Source: Gandjariella thermophila (lineage in GTDB: Bacteria; Actinomycetota; Actinomycetes; Mycobacteriales; Pseudonocardiaceae). Taken from it: DNA of 64,000 nt. The stretch is from contig NZ_BJFL01000017.1 of the NCBI RefSeq assembly GCF_005405885.1, positions 1 to 64,000 on the forward strand. The letters run 5' to 3'. Positions 25,989 through 34,978 of the stretch are shown here, piece after piece (positions within the stretch are counted from its first letter, which is position 1; each line of letters opens with the position of its first letter). A program made the position numbers and the translations under genes. The notes below the pieces were generated by a model. The model was not told the DNA's origin. It saw only the letters and a list, made by a program, of their open reading frames with translations, and made no database searches.

Positions 25989-26920
25989 GAGCCTTCCCAC
26001 CTGGACGGGGTCCGGGCGTCAACATCACGGGTGATCCGCTCGATCGCTTCCCGCTGGCGGGTGTCGAGCCGGGCGAACTGGTCCGGGAAGACCTTCTGGT
26101 AGGCGAGATACCAGTCGCGGGCACGCACCGAACGAAGCTCCTCCTCGGTACGCGTGTCGTCGCCCTTGCTGTGCGGGCCGATCCGGGTGGTCGCGAACTC
26201 CAGAACGAGCGGCCGGTTCGCCTGCCGCACCCGCTCGACGGCCGGCGCCACCAGCCCGCGGATGGCGTTGACGTCCGCCGATTCGACACGCCGGTGTTCC
26301 ACCCCGAACGCCGCCGCCCGTGCCGCGATGGTGCCGGCCATCTGCAGCGTGGTGGGCGTGGATTGGGCGATCTCGTTGTGTTCCACCACGACCAGCAGCG
26401 GCACCTGCCACAGTCGCGCCATGTTCAGCGCCTCGTAGACGCTGCCCTCGCCCCAGGTGCCGTCACCGACGAACACGGCGGCGAGGGCTCCGGGCTCGTG
26501 CCTTTTCAGATGCAGTGCCACCCCGACCGCCACGGGCAGGCTCTCGCCCTGCACGCCGGTGGACAGGAACCGCTCGCGGAAGATGTGCTGGCTTCCGCCC
26601 ACGCCGTGGCACACCGCGCCGTCCCGGCCCATGATCTCGGCGAGGAGACCGGCCGGATCGCGGAACCGGGACAGATAGTGCCCGTGACCGCGATGGTTGC
26701 TGAAGACGTAGTCGCGGTCGTCGAGCAACCTGGCGAGTGCCACCGGAACGTACTCCTGACCGATGCAGGTGTGCGTCGTTCCGTTGAGCTTTCCGGCGGA
26801 GAACAGGTCCAGCAGGTTCCGCTCGAAATGCCGGATCAGCAGGAGAAGTTCCAGATCGTCGTCATCCAACCGGGTGGGCGCCGTCTCGCGCCCACCCGGA
26901 CGGAGTTCCGAAGTCAGCAC
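25964..26920 (-). CDS. 2-oxoacid dehydrogenase E1 alpha subunit-like
   Basis: 318 residues. The thiamine-diphosphate motif runs from GDG (152-154, GDGTWGEGSVYEALNMA) to Asn182 (VVEHN). HTCIGQEYVPVALARLL, SNHRGHGHYLSRFRD and GVGGSQHIF match E1 alpha proteins of pyruvate, acetoin and branched-chain complexes. The phosphorylation-loop region STPTTLQ is present but not informative about substrate. The start is GTG with GGAG eight bases upstream. It is cotranscribed with a methyltransferase and a TcmI-type cyclase upstream and with E1 beta and E2 downstream, tying acyl-CoA formation to aromatic polyketide synthesis. Confidence 0.93.
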   Translation of the reverse strand: MLTSELRPGGRETAPTRLDDDDLELLLLIRHFERNLLDLFSAGKLNGTTHTCIGQEYVPVALARLLDDRDYVFSNHRGHGHYLSRFRDPAGLLAEIMGRDGAVCHGVGGSQHIFRERFLSTGVQGESLPVAVGVALHLKRHEPGALAAVFVGDGTWGEGSVYEALNMARLWQVPLLVVVEHNEIAQSTPTTLQMAGTIAARAAAFGVEHRRVESADVNAIRGLVAPAVERVRQANRPLVLEFATTRIGPHSKGDDTRTEEELRSVRARDWYLAYQKVFPDQFARLDTRQREAIERITRDVDARTPSRWEGSCPGQSES

Positions 26921-26941
26921 GGCAGAGACTCCAAACAGGAC

Positions 26942-27970
26942 TCACGCCGGCCCGGCGAGCAGGACGCGGAAGGGCAGGCCAGCCACGGTGTGGATGGTGG
27001 GCTGCTCGAGCCCGGCCGCCCGGTACATCTTCTCGTAGGCGGCCTCGGAGTGGACCTCGCCCTCCGCCGTCCAGGCCAGCATCAGCACCGAGAACAGGTG
27101 GGGCGCCGGGTCGTCGGCGGGCAACGCGTCGCTGGTGGTAAAGCCGACCACGCCGACCCGCCCGTCCGGCTTGACCACCGAGGCCGCCCGGGTGAGCAGT
27201 TCGGTCGCGCGCTCCTCCGAGAAGTGGTGCAGCACGTTGGTGATCAGGACGAGGTCGTAGGGTCCGCCGAGGGAAACCTCGAACATGTCGCCGGTGATGA
27301 ACCGGGTGCGGTCCAGCACGCCCATCCGCTCGGCGTGCGACGCCGCGACCGCGAGCACGTTCTCCCAGTCCAGCGACGCGACGGTGGCCTGGGGGTACCG
27401 GTCCGCGACGGTGTAGCCGTAGACGCCGTGCCCGCAGGCGAGGTCGAGGACGTCGAGGTGCTCGCGGCCGGTGGCCCACCGCCCGATCGCGTCGGCGAGC
27501 ACGTCGGCGGTCGGCTTCGCGACCACCGGGGCATAGGCCGCGAAGTCCTCCCAGTACTTGTACTCCGGGGTCTCGGCGTGCTCGTCCAGTACGGTGCCGC
27601 CCTTGCGCACCGCCTCCGCGAACCGGTTGAGCGCGTTCCACTCCCAGTCGCTGGCGAAGACGTGCACCATGTCGCCGGCGTAGCCGGCGCTCTCCCGGAC
27701 CAGCAGTTCGTCCGCGCCGGGCGCCAGCCAGTAACGGCGCCCGTCCGTGCCGACGAGCCGGAGCGCGGCGAGCGCGTTGAGCAGGATCCTGGTGCCCCGC
27801 GGGTCACCGCCGAACGCGTCGCTCACCGCCTCGACGTCCATGGGGCCGGCCGCGAGGTGGTCGAACACACCCAGCTCGATACCCGTCTTGACGAGGCTGG
27901 TTTCCTTGTACGCCTGCATCATCTGGAACAGGCGGGCACGGGTCAGGGTTGGCAGGTCGCTCTCGGACAC
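26942..27970 (-). CDS. SAM-dependent O-methyltransferase
   Basis: 342 residues. A helical dimerisation domain (LFQMMQAYKETSLVKTGIEL, ILLNALAALRLVGTDGRRYW) precedes a Rossmann SAM domain with LDVLDLACGHGVYGYTVADR (motif I) and PYDLVLITNVLHHFSEE (motif IV). This is the plant-OMT-like fold common in aromatic polyketide clusters. The motif I sequence DLACGHG differs from the LGGGxG/DLGGARG of the other two methyltransferases here, so it may have a different position specificity. GTG with AAGGAG ten bases upstream. It lies between the cyclase gene and E1 alpha in one operon. Confidence 0.92.
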   Translation of the reverse strand: MSESDLPTLTRARLFQMMQAYKETSLVKTGIELGVFDHLAAGPMDVEAVSDAFGGDPRGTRILLNALAALRLVGTDGRRYWLAPGADELLVRESAGYAGDMVHVFASDWEWNALNRFAEAVRKGGTVLDEHAETPEYKYWEDFAAYAPVVAKPTADVLADAIGRWATGREHLDVLDLACGHGVYGYTVADRYPQATVASLDWENVLAVAASHAERMGVLDRTRFITGDMFEVSLGGPYDLVLITNVLHHFSEERATELLTRAASVVKPDGRVGVVGFTTSDALPADDPAPHLFSVLMLAWTAEGEVHSEAAYEKMYRAAGLEQPTIHTVAGLPFRVLLAGPA

Positions 27971-28064
27971 GGTCGCAGCTCTCCTTCGCTGAAGGACGAC
28001 GGTTTTCCAGGGCTCGCGGCGATGCGAAGGTGGTGGTGGGCGGGCACGGAGTCCGTGCTCCCGC

Positions 28065-28388
28065 TCAGCGGGCTTCCCAGTTGTAGAAAATCTCCGCCCG
28101 CGAGTCCCTCATGTCGACGGTCTCCGGCGAGTACGGCGTCAGAATCTTCGCAAGCTGCGCGTCGGTCCTCTGGAAGATCGGGTGATTCCGCGCCTCGTAG
28201 AGCCGGCTCATGATGTTTTCATCGGCCTCGATCAAATGCATATACAGATCGTGGAACCGAAAAAGTACGCGCCGGGTGGCGCCGATTTCCCGCGGTAGAC
28301 TCGTCTGGTCGTGCTCCTCGAAGATCTTCGCCACCAGTTCGGCGTCCTCGGGATTCATACGCCTGACCATGAGAGCTCGAAATCCCAC
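28065..28388 (-). CDS. TcmI-family aromatic polyketide cyclase
   Basis: 107 residues with the family signature almost end to end: FRALMVRRMNPEDAELVAKI, HDQTSLPREIGATRRVLFRF, HDLYMHLIEADENIMSRLYE, and RAEIFYNW. These small ferredoxin-like-fold dimers close the last ring(s) of tetracenomycin- and pentangular-type chains. GTG follows AAGGGA at six bases. It is the first gene of the minus-strand operon that also holds the methyltransferase and E1/E2 genes, and it is divergent from the second SARP. Confidence 0.93.
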   Translation of the reverse strand: MGFRALMVRRMNPEDAELVAKIFEEHDQTSLPREIGATRRVLFRFHDLYMHLIEADENIMSRLYEARNHPIFQRTDAQLAKILTPYSPETVDMRDSRAEIFYNWEAR

Positions 28389-28657
28389 GCCGTATCCCTT
28401 CGCTCGCCCCTTGGTTCATGCGCGGTCGATGCCAGTCTCCGCCACGCTCCTTGAGGACCAAGTGAATATGGGTTGGCGCGACCGCCGTAATAGGCCGCCA
28501 TACGAACTCCGCGTGTACCAGAGGCGACCGCTGACTTAACCGAGGTTGGCCCTGTTGTCTCGCGTTATCAACACCCGGTAGCTTCCCGCACGTGGCAGGA
28601 CCGGCGTCGAGGGCACGCGACGAACCGGTCCGCACCTGCCAGCCGCTGGGGGCTACC
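28389..28657. promoter_or_regulatory. Divergent promoter region, cyclase/E1-E2 operon versus SARP operon
   Basis: About 270 bases, lower in GC than the flanks, lie between two divergent starts. It must hold promoters for both operons and is a natural SARP target. I found no clear heptamer repeat set at 11-base spacing. Confidence 0.4.
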
Positions 28658-30202
28658 GTGCGTGAGGAAGTTCGGCTACTCGGCCCGCTTCAGATAATGT
28701 GGGGGGGAACGGACATCACTCCCAATGCGCAGAAGTTACGCGCGCTCGTCGCGTTGCTGGCACTGCGCAGCAACACGCCCGTCCAGGTACCCGAAATCGT
28801 CGACGAACTCTGGGGTGACGCTCCGCCGGGCAGCGCGATACCCACGCTGCACACCCACATCTACAACTTGCGCAAGTTGCTCGCCAACTGCGCGTCCGAG
28901 GACGACTCGGGCGAGGTGCTCCGGACCGAGCAGCGGGGCTACGTGTTGCGCATCCCGCCGGACGCCGTGGACGTGCACCGCTTCGACCGCCTGGCGCAGG
29001 AGGCCAGGGCCGCGCTCGGGCGGGACGACCCGGAGCGGGCCGCGGACCGGTGCCTGGAGGCCCTCGCGCTGTGGCGGGGCGCCGCCCTGGCCGGCGTGTC
29101 CACCGGACCGCAACTGTCCGCGCACGTCGTTCGGCTGGAGGAGGCGCGGCTGCACGTTCTGGAGACGAAGTTCGAGGCCCAGCTCCGGCTCGGGCAGCAC
29201 CGTGACCTGGTCAGCGAACTCAAGGAGACCACCCGGACCCATCCCACCCACGAGGGATTCGTCCGGCAGCTCATGGTCGCCCTGGACCGGTGCGACCGCC
29301 GCGCGGAAGCGATCGCCGAGTACCGCAGGCTGCGCGGGCTGCTCCACGAGCAGCTCGGCGTGGAGCCCTCCGCGTCGCTGAAACGGCTGCACCAGGAACT
29401 GCTGGTCACCAGCGCCGCGCCGGACCGGGCTCCGTCGCCGTCCCACCTGCCGCGTCGGCTCGGCGACCCGCCCGCGCAACTGCCCGCCGCCCCCGCCGAC
29501 TTCGTCGGCCGGGGCGAGGAGCTGGACCGGTGCGGGCGGTCGCTGGTCGGCGAGGGACGCGGCACCGGGAGCTGCCGGGTGCTGGTGATCACGGGTCGGC
29601 CCGGGATGGGGAAGACGGCGCTGGCGATCCGCGCCGCGCACCGGCTGCGCCCGCACTTCGACGACGGTCAGCTGTTCACCGACCTGCGCGGCAGTAGTCG
29701 CCGGCCGGCCGAGCCGCACGACGTGCTCGGCGGCTTCCTGCGGGCCATCGGCGCACCGGTGCACCACCTGCCCGACGGCCCCGACGCGCGCGCCGCGCTA
29801 TGGCGCGCCAACACCGCCCAACGCCGGTTGCTCATCGTGTTCGACGACGCCGCGTCGCCGGACCAGCTCCAGCCGCTGCTGCCGGCGTCCGACCGGTCCG
29901 CGGTGATCGTGACGACCCGGGCCGAGCGGCTGGATCTTCCGGGATCGACCACCGTCGCCGCGGTGCCGCTGCGCGTCGACGAGGGCGCGGCCCTGCTCTG
30001 CGCGCTCCTGGACGAGCCGACCGCCGAGGGCGCGAACCTCGAGCAGCTTGTCGTGCTGTGCGGCGGTGTCCCGCTGGCGATCCGTTCGCTGGCCGGCCTG
30101 CTTCGGGCCAGTTGCGCGTCGCTGCTTCACCCGGTCGTGCTGCGGTTGGCGCCGGGGCGGCCGGAGTCGTCGACGGGGAGGAAGGAACCATGCCCACGCT
30201 GA
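28658..30202 (+). CDS. SARP-family activator with short NB-ARC domain and TTA codon
   Basis: 514 residues from a GTG with GGGGG five bases upstream. The winged helix (REEVRLLGPLQIMWGG, LRALVALLALRSNTPVQVPE, LRTEQRGYVLR) is followed by the activation domain to about residue 250, then an NTPase segment. That segment shows a P-loop in ITGRPGMGKTALAIR, Walker B RRLLIVFDDA and GLPL-like GGVPLAI. It ends soon after, so the usual sensor and TPR repeats of large SARPs are missing. Leu27 is TTA (28736-28738), making its translation bldA-dependent. The next gene, a TPR protein, overlaps its end by 13 bases and may supply the missing repeats in trans. Confidence 0.92.
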   Translation: MREEVRLLGPLQIMWGGTDITPNAQKLRALVALLALRSNTPVQVPEIVDELWGDAPPGSAIPTLHTHIYNLRKLLANCASEDDSGEVLRTEQRGYVLRIPPDAVDVHRFDRLAQEARAALGRDDPERAADRCLEALALWRGAALAGVSTGPQLSAHVVRLEEARLHVLETKFEAQLRLGQHRDLVSELKETTRTHPTHEGFVRQLMVALDRCDRRAEAIAEYRRLRGLLHEQLGVEPSASLKRLHQELLVTSAAPDRAPSPSHLPRRLGDPPAQLPAAPADFVGRGEELDRCGRSLVGEGRGTGSCRVLVITGRPGMGKTALAIRAAHRLRPHFDDGQLFTDLRGSSRRPAEPHDVLGGFLRAIGAPVHHLPDGPDARAALWRANTAQRRLLIVFDDAASPDQLQPLLPASDRSAVIVTTRAERLDLPGSTTVAAVPLRVDEGAALLCALLDEPTAEGANLEQLVVLCGGVPLAIRSLAGLLRASCASLLHPVVLRLAPGRPESSTGRKEPCPR

Positions 30203-31083
30203 TGCAACTTGCCGAGGCCAAGGATGCCGAAGGCGTACTCGCCCGCTTCCGTGACCGTCCGCGCGAGGAGGTGATGGCCGTCGCCGACCGGCTGCGCGAG
30301 GACGACATCTACCACGCCGCGATCGAGGTCTACCAGTGGCTGCTGGACGGCGGCGAGTCGCCGGACGCCCGGTTCGGCCTCGGCCAGTGCTACGGCAAGC
30401 TCTACGACTTCGACACCGCCGCCGCCCACCTCGAACGGGCCTTCGCCGATGATCCCGGGCGCAGCGCGGGGGCCAGCTACTACGCGTACGTCCTGGAGCG
30501 CCTCGGGCGGATGGACGAGGCCGACCGGTGGTACCGGTATGCACTCGGCGGCGCGGAGTCGGACGACCCGTGGGCACGGTCGCACCACGCGTGGTTCCTG
30601 GAGAAGTGGGGCCGCGTCGAGGACGCGTGCCGCGCCTACGAGGACGTCCTGGCCCGCCAGCCCGGCTACACGTGGGCCAGCAAGCGCTACGCGATGCTGC
30701 TGCACCGCCTCGGCCGCCCGGAACGGGCACGGGACCTGTTGCGGGCCACCGCCGAGCGGACGCCGGGCAACCGCTTCGCCGCCCTCAACTATCTGGAGTA
30801 CCTGCTGCTCACCGAGCACGACGGGTACGTGGCGTTCCGTGCCTCGCTGGACGCCACCGAGGGTCCGGCGTGGTATCCGGTCATGCTGGCGATGTACGAC
30901 TACTACCGCGAGCACCTGCTGCCGGGCCGCCCGGATCGGGCGCGGTTGGCGGCGTGGGAGGCCGCCGCCGACGCGCTGCCGGACAGCGTGCACCGCGACT
31001 TCGACGACCTCACCGCCCTGCTGGCCGACCGCGGCGGCGACGTGGACGCCTGGCGGGCGCAGGTCCGGCGGCTGCTGAAGTAG
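30190..31083 (+). CDS. TPR-repeat protein coupled to the SARP
   Basis: 297 residues, start MPTLMQLAEAKDAEGVLARF with GAAGGAACC before ATG. The tetratricopeptide pattern is visible: AIEVYQWLLDGGESPDARFG, AAAHLERAFADDPGRSAGASY, LERLGRMDEADRWYRYALGG, EKWGRVEDACRAYEDVLARQPG, and LHRLGRPERARDLLRATAERTPG. No catalytic motif is seen. Its start lies inside the SARP end, so the two are cotranslated and it probably modulates the regulator. Alternatively it could be a scaffold for the synthase. Confidence 0.85.
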   Translation: MPTLMQLAEAKDAEGVLARFRDRPREEVMAVADRLREDDIYHAAIEVYQWLLDGGESPDARFGLGQCYGKLYDFDTAAAHLERAFADDPGRSAGASYYAYVLERLGRMDEADRWYRYALGGAESDDPWARSHHAWFLEKWGRVEDACRAYEDVLARQPGYTWASKRYAMLLHRLGRPERARDLLRATAERTPGNRFAALNYLEYLLLTEHDGYVAFRASLDATEGPAWYPVMLAMYDYYREHLLPGRPDRARLAAWEAAADALPDSVHRDFDDLTALLADRGGDVDAWRAQVRRLLK

Positions 31084-31086
31084 CCG

Positions 31087-31698
31087 TTACCGGCGCCCGA
31101 GCGCCGGCAGGATGACGTGGTCGATGATCATCGCGATGCCGTCCTCGTCGGTGGGTTTCCCGGTGAGCAGGAACTCCTGGATGATCAGCGCCGGGCCCAC
31201 CCTGGCGATTACCGGCCAGGCGTCACTGGGCTCGATCTCCCCGCGCTCGGCCGCGCGCCGGAACCCCTGGCACAGCAGCTCGATGCGGGGCTGGATCAGC
31301 CGCTCGTCGACGGCCCTGACGATCGCCGGCTGCCGGTCCCCCGCCGCGACCAGCGTGTACATCGCCTGCCCCGCCGGCTCGTGCAGCACCCGCGCCATCC
31401 GGTTGAGCATGAACGTCAGGTCGCCGCGCAGGCTTCCGGTGTCCGGCGCCGGACTGTCCAGACTGGGCAGTGTGTGGCCGAGCGTGTCGAGCACCAGCGA
31501 CTCCAGGCACTCCCAGCGCCGGTACAGCGACGACTTGCCGGTCCGGGCCCGCTCGGCGACCCGTTCCATGGTGAGGCCGGCGTAGCCGCGCTCGATCAGT
31601 TCCGCCAGCACGGCGCCGTGGATGGCCTCTTCCAGCGCCTCGCCACGGCGGCGGGAGCGGGCCCCGCCCGGCCGGCGCGCACGCTGCTCACTGCTCAT
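31087..31698 (-). CDS. TetR-family repressor (probable control of the adjacent MFS exporter)
   Basis: 203 residues. The N-terminal helix-turn-helix is ALEEAIHGAVLAELIERGYA, LTMERVAERARTGKSSLYRRW. The C-terminal ligand domain (about 80-203) is of the TetR_C type with HEPAGQAMYTLVAAGDRQPA. It is divergent from the MFS exporter and separated by 125 bases holding two inverted repeats. The classic TetR/efflux layout suggests derepression by the cluster product or an intermediate. Confidence 0.92.
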   Translation of the reverse strand: MSSEQRARRPGGARSRRRGEALEEAIHGAVLAELIERGYAGLTMERVAERARTGKSSLYRRWECLESLVLDTLGHTLPSLDSPAPDTGSLRGDLTFMLNRMARVLHEPAGQAMYTLVAAGDRQPAIVRAVDERLIQPRIELLCQGFRRAAERGEIEPSDAWPVIARVGPALIIQEFLLTGKPTDEDGIAMIIDHVILPALGRR

Positions 31699-31734
31699 CT
31701 CCTGTTCACCCGCACTCCCATAGGGGACGCTTGC

Positions 31735-31792
31735 GTACCTAATACGGTACAGCTAGGCTCGCGTCACGTTAAGGGACACTACCGTCTCTTAA
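31735..31792. promoter_or_regulatory. Two inverted repeats between tetR and MFS genes (candidate operators)
   Basis: GTACCTAATACGGTAC (31735-31750) is a 5-bp perfect inverted repeat with a 6-base centre. TTAAGGGAC / GTCTCTTAA (31769-31792) pairs at 8 of 9 positions around ACTACC. Both have the size expected for TetR sites and lie in the shared promoter region of the two genes. Confidence 0.55.
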
Positions 31793-31823
31793 AGCTCGCA
31801 TCTTCGACCAGACTGGAGGGTCG

Positions 31824-33308
31824 ATGTCCGAGACGGACGTGACGCAGGCCAGGCCGAGAGAGGACGAACCGGCCGCCGCGCCACGCAACGTGGGACTCGT
31901 GCTCGCGGTCCTCGCCGGCGCCCAACTGATGGTGGTGCTGGACATCACCATCATCACGGTGGCCGTGCCGAGCATCCAGCGCGGCCTGCACTTCACGCCG
32001 ACGGCGTTGCAGTGGGTGGTCAACGGCTACACGCTGCCGTTCGGCGGGCTGCTGCTGCTCGGCGGCCGGCTGGGCGACCTGTACGGCCGGCGCCGCATCT
32101 TCCAGATCGGGGCCGCCCTGTTCGTGCTGTCCTCCCTGCTGGGCGGGCTCGCCCAGAGCCAGACGTGGCTCATCGCCAGCCGGGTCGGCCAGGGCGTGGG
32201 TGCCGCCCTGCTGTCCCCGACCGCCTTCTCCCTGGTCGCCACCAACTTCCCGGAGGGACCGGCGCGCAACCGCGCGTTCGGCGTCTTCGGCGCGGTGTCC
32301 GGCGCCGCATCGGCACTCGGGGTGATCGCCGGGGGCCTGCTCACCCAGCTGATCTCCTGGCGCTGGGTGTTCTTCATCAACGTGCCGCTCGGCGCGCTGG
32401 TGCTCGCCGGCGCGGCGATCTACCTCTCCGAGTCGCCTCGGCTGCCGAAGAAGCTGGACATCTTCGGCGCGCTGACCGTCACCATCGGGTCCGCCGCGCT
32501 GGTCAACGGCGCGATCAGCGCGGCGGACCGGGGATGGACGTCGGCGGCCACGCTCACCTCCTTCGGCGTCGCCGTCGTACTCCTCGCGGCGTTCGTGGCC
32601 ATCCAGGCAACCCACCCGCAGCCGCTGATGTCGCTGCGGCTGTTCACCAACCGCAACCGGTCCGGCGCGTACCTCATGCAGTTGCTGAACAACGCGGTGA
32701 TCATCGGCTTCTACTACTTCCTCAGCCAGTTCGCCCAGGAGGTGCTGCATTTCGACCCGCTGCTCACCGGGCTGGCGCTGCTGCCCGCGCCGATGTGCGT
32801 GATCCTCTCGGCGCAGCTGGCCTCCCGGCTGCTGGCCAGGGTGGGGCCGCTGCCCATCCTGGTGGCGGGCACCATCCTGCTCGGGGCGGGACTGCTGTAC
32901 GCGTCGTTCATGTCCGCGGACTCCACCTACGCGGGCCGGCTGCTGCCCGCGCTGCTGCTGGTGCCGCTGGGCTTCGGTGGGATGATCGTCACCGTCACGG
33001 TTACCAGCATCGCCGGGGTGAAGCCGCAGGACACCGGCATGGCCACCGGCATTCTCAACACCTGCCAGCAGGTCGGCGGGTCGTTCGGCCTCGCCGCGAT
33101 GGTCACCGTGTTCGTCCACCGGATCGGCTCGAGTTCGGCGCGGCCCGGCGCCGACGTGCTGGCGCACGCCTGGGGCAGCGGCCTGCTGGTGGCCGCCGGG
33201 ATCGCGGCCGCCTCGCTGCTCGTCGCGCTGCTCACCATCCGGAAGCCGGCCGGCCGGGGCGCGGCTCCCCGCGAGAGGTCCACACAGGACTCGCCGGCTC
33301 CGGCCTGA
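31824..33308 (+). CDS. MFS drug exporter, DHA2 (14-TM) family
   Basis: 494 residues. The DHA2 signature LDITIITVAVPSIQ in helix 1, motif A in GGRLGDLYGRRRIF and motif C-like GPVSG-type GAVSGAASALGVIAGG are present. About 14 hydrophobic helices fill the chain (for example IIGFYYFLSQFAQEVL, LLVPLGFGGMIVTVTVTSIA). It probably exports the polyketide with proton antiport and gives self-resistance. ATG follows GGAGGG. It heads a plus-strand run with two NmrA-like reductases and a ketoreductase. Confidence 0.94.
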   Translation: MSETDVTQARPREDEPAAAPRNVGLVLAVLAGAQLMVVLDITIITVAVPSIQRGLHFTPTALQWVVNGYTLPFGGLLLLGGRLGDLYGRRRIFQIGAALFVLSSLLGGLAQSQTWLIASRVGQGVGAALLSPTAFSLVATNFPEGPARNRAFGVFGAVSGAASALGVIAGGLLTQLISWRWVFFINVPLGALVLAGAAIYLSESPRLPKKLDIFGALTVTIGSAALVNGAISAADRGWTSAATLTSFGVAVVLLAAFVAIQATHPQPLMSLRLFTNRNRSGAYLMQLLNNAVIIGFYYFLSQFAQEVLHFDPLLTGLALLPAPMCVILSAQLASRLLARVGPLPILVAGTILLGAGLLYASFMSADSTYAGRLLPALLLVPLGFGGMIVTVTVTSIAGVKPQDTGMATGILNTCQQVGGSFGLAAMVTVFVHRIGSSSARPGADVLAHAWGSGLLVAAGIAAASLLVALLTIRKPAGRGAAPRERSTQDSPAPA

Positions 33309-33422
33309 GCCCGCGAGGTCGTCCGGCGCGGCGGTTCCGCACGGCGGGATCATGGCCGGCCACGGCGTGGTCCCGCCGGCCGCTGCGCGTGTCGTACGCA
33401 CACGGAAGGGGAGCAGACGCTC

Positions 33423-34052
33423 ATGCGAATCGCCGTCTTCGGAGCCAGCGGCCGAACCGGCCACCACCTGATCCGGCAGGCGCTGGACAGCGGCCACCGG
33501 GTCACCGGCGTGGTGCGGAACGCGTCACGAGTGCAGATCAGCGACGACCGCCTCGACGTGGTCGAGACCGACATCTTCGATCCGGAGGCCGTCGCGCCGG
33601 CGATCGGCGGCTGTGACGCCGTCGCCTCCGCGCTTGGTGGCACCTCGCCCAAGGCACCACCGGTCTGCCAGCCGGGCGCGCGCAGCATCATGCAGGCGAT
33701 GACGGCCACCGGGGTCAAGCGGCTGGTCGTGGTGAGCAACTCCGCGCACACCGCCGAGCGGGGGGACACCGTGCCCCGGCGGCTGGTCCAGCTCATCCTC
33801 GGTCAGATTCTCAGGGCGCCGTTCGAGGACCTGAAGCGGATGGAGCACGACGTCCGGGAAAGCTCGCTGGACTGGACGATCCTGCGGCCCGCCAGGATGA
33901 CCGACGGCCCGCGCACCGGACGGTACCGGCTGGCCATCGGGCAGCACGTGCCCAACGGATGGAGCATCTCCCGCGCGGATGTCGCCGACGCGATTCTCCG
34001 TGTACTGACGGACGACGGCACGGTCCGGAACTTTGTCGGTCAGGCCTACTGA
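33423..34052 (+). CDS. NmrA-like / atypical SDR NAD(P)-binding protein
   Basis: 209 residues. The Rossmann nucleotide motif is GASGRTG in RIAVFGASGRTGHHLIRQAL, with GCDAVASALGG, VKRLVVVSNS and LDWTILRPARMTDGP following, as in atypical SDRs. There is no YxxxK pair. In aromatic polyketide clusters similar proteins act as quinone or ring-modifying reductases, but the reaction is unassigned. ATG follows GGGGAGCAGACGCTC. Confidence 0.88.
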   Translation: MRIAVFGASGRTGHHLIRQALDSGHRVTGVVRNASRVQISDDRLDVVETDIFDPEAVAPAIGGCDAVASALGGTSPKAPPVCQPGARSIMQAMTATGVKRLVVVSNSAHTAERGDTVPRRLVQLILGQILRAPFEDLKRMEHDVRESSLDWTILRPARMTDGPRTGRYRLAIGQHVPNGWSISRADVADAILRVLTDDGTVRNFVGQAY

Positions 34053-34080
34053 GGCGAGGTCGCGAAGAGAAGGAACAGCG

Positions 34081-34920
34081 ATGACCATCCTGGTGACTGG
34101 AGCGACGGGACACGTCGGGCGGCACGTCGTCGAGGAACTGCGCAACGCCGGTGAGCGGGTGCGCGCCATCACCCGCCGCCCGGACTCGGCCAACCTTCCG
34201 GCGGACGTCGAGGTCGTGCCGGGCGATCTCACCGAGCCCTCGGCGCTGCGGGACGCGCTGCGGGACGTCGACCGGGTGTACCTGTTCCCCATCCCCGACA
34301 CCGCGCGCGAGGTCGTCGGCCTCATCCAGCGGGCCGGCGTGCGACGCGTCGCGGTGCTGTCCTCCAGTTCGGTGCTCGAGGAGGACGCCGAACACAACCC
34401 GAGCGCCCAACACCACCTCGCCGTGGAGCGGGCCGTCGAGGACACCACGCTGGAGTGGACGTTCCTGCGGCCCGACGAGTTCGCCACGAACACCCTGTGG
34501 AAGTGGGCGCCGTCGATCCGCGCCGCGGGGATCGTCCGGGCGCCCTACGGCGACGCCGCGCGAGCGCTGATCCACGAGGCCGACATCGCCGCGGTGGCCG
34601 CCCGCGCGCTGCTCGAGGACGGCCACGCGGGCAAGAAGTACGAGCTGACCGGGCCGGAGGCGATCACCCAGGTCGAGCAGGTACGGCTGATCGGCGAGGC
34701 GATCGGGCGGGACGTCCGCTTCGAGGAGGTCTCGCCCGAGCAGTGGCGCGAGCAGATGAGCGCGCACATGGCCGGTCCCATCATCGAGATGATCCTGGAG
34801 TATCTGGCGGCGTCGGTGGCGAAGCCGGGTCCCGTGACTCCCACCGTGCAGGAGGTGACCGGCCGCCCCGCGCGCACCTTCGCGGAGTGGGCCGTCGACC
34901 ACGCGGCGGACTTCCGGTGA
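34081..34920 (+). CDS. NmrA-family NAD(P)-binding protein
   Basis: 279 residues. TILVTGATGHVGRHVVEELR gives the GxxGxxG site. RVAVLSSSSVLEE, AVEDTTLEWTFLRPDEFATN and GKKYELTGPEAITQVEQVRLIG are typical of NmrA/HSCARG-like reductases. ATG with AAGGAACAGCG upstream was chosen over an earlier GTG that overlaps the previous gene. It follows the shorter NmrA-like gene by 28 bases, suggesting successive or paired redox steps on the polyketide. Confidence 0.88.
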   Translation: MTILVTGATGHVGRHVVEELRNAGERVRAITRRPDSANLPADVEVVPGDLTEPSALRDALRDVDRVYLFPIPDTAREVVGLIQRAGVRRVAVLSSSSVLEEDAEHNPSAQHHLAVERAVEDTTLEWTFLRPDEFATNTLWKWAPSIRAAGIVRAPYGDAARALIHEADIAAVAARALLEDGHAGKKYELTGPEAITQVEQVRLIGEAIGRDVRFEEVSPEQWREQMSAHMAGPIIEMILEYLAASVAKPGPVTPTVQEVTGRPARTFAEWAVDHAADFR

Positions 34921-34978
34921 GCCCGGTGGGCTACCCGGTGAACGCGCACCAGCAACGTTGCATTCAGTGGGGAGACTG

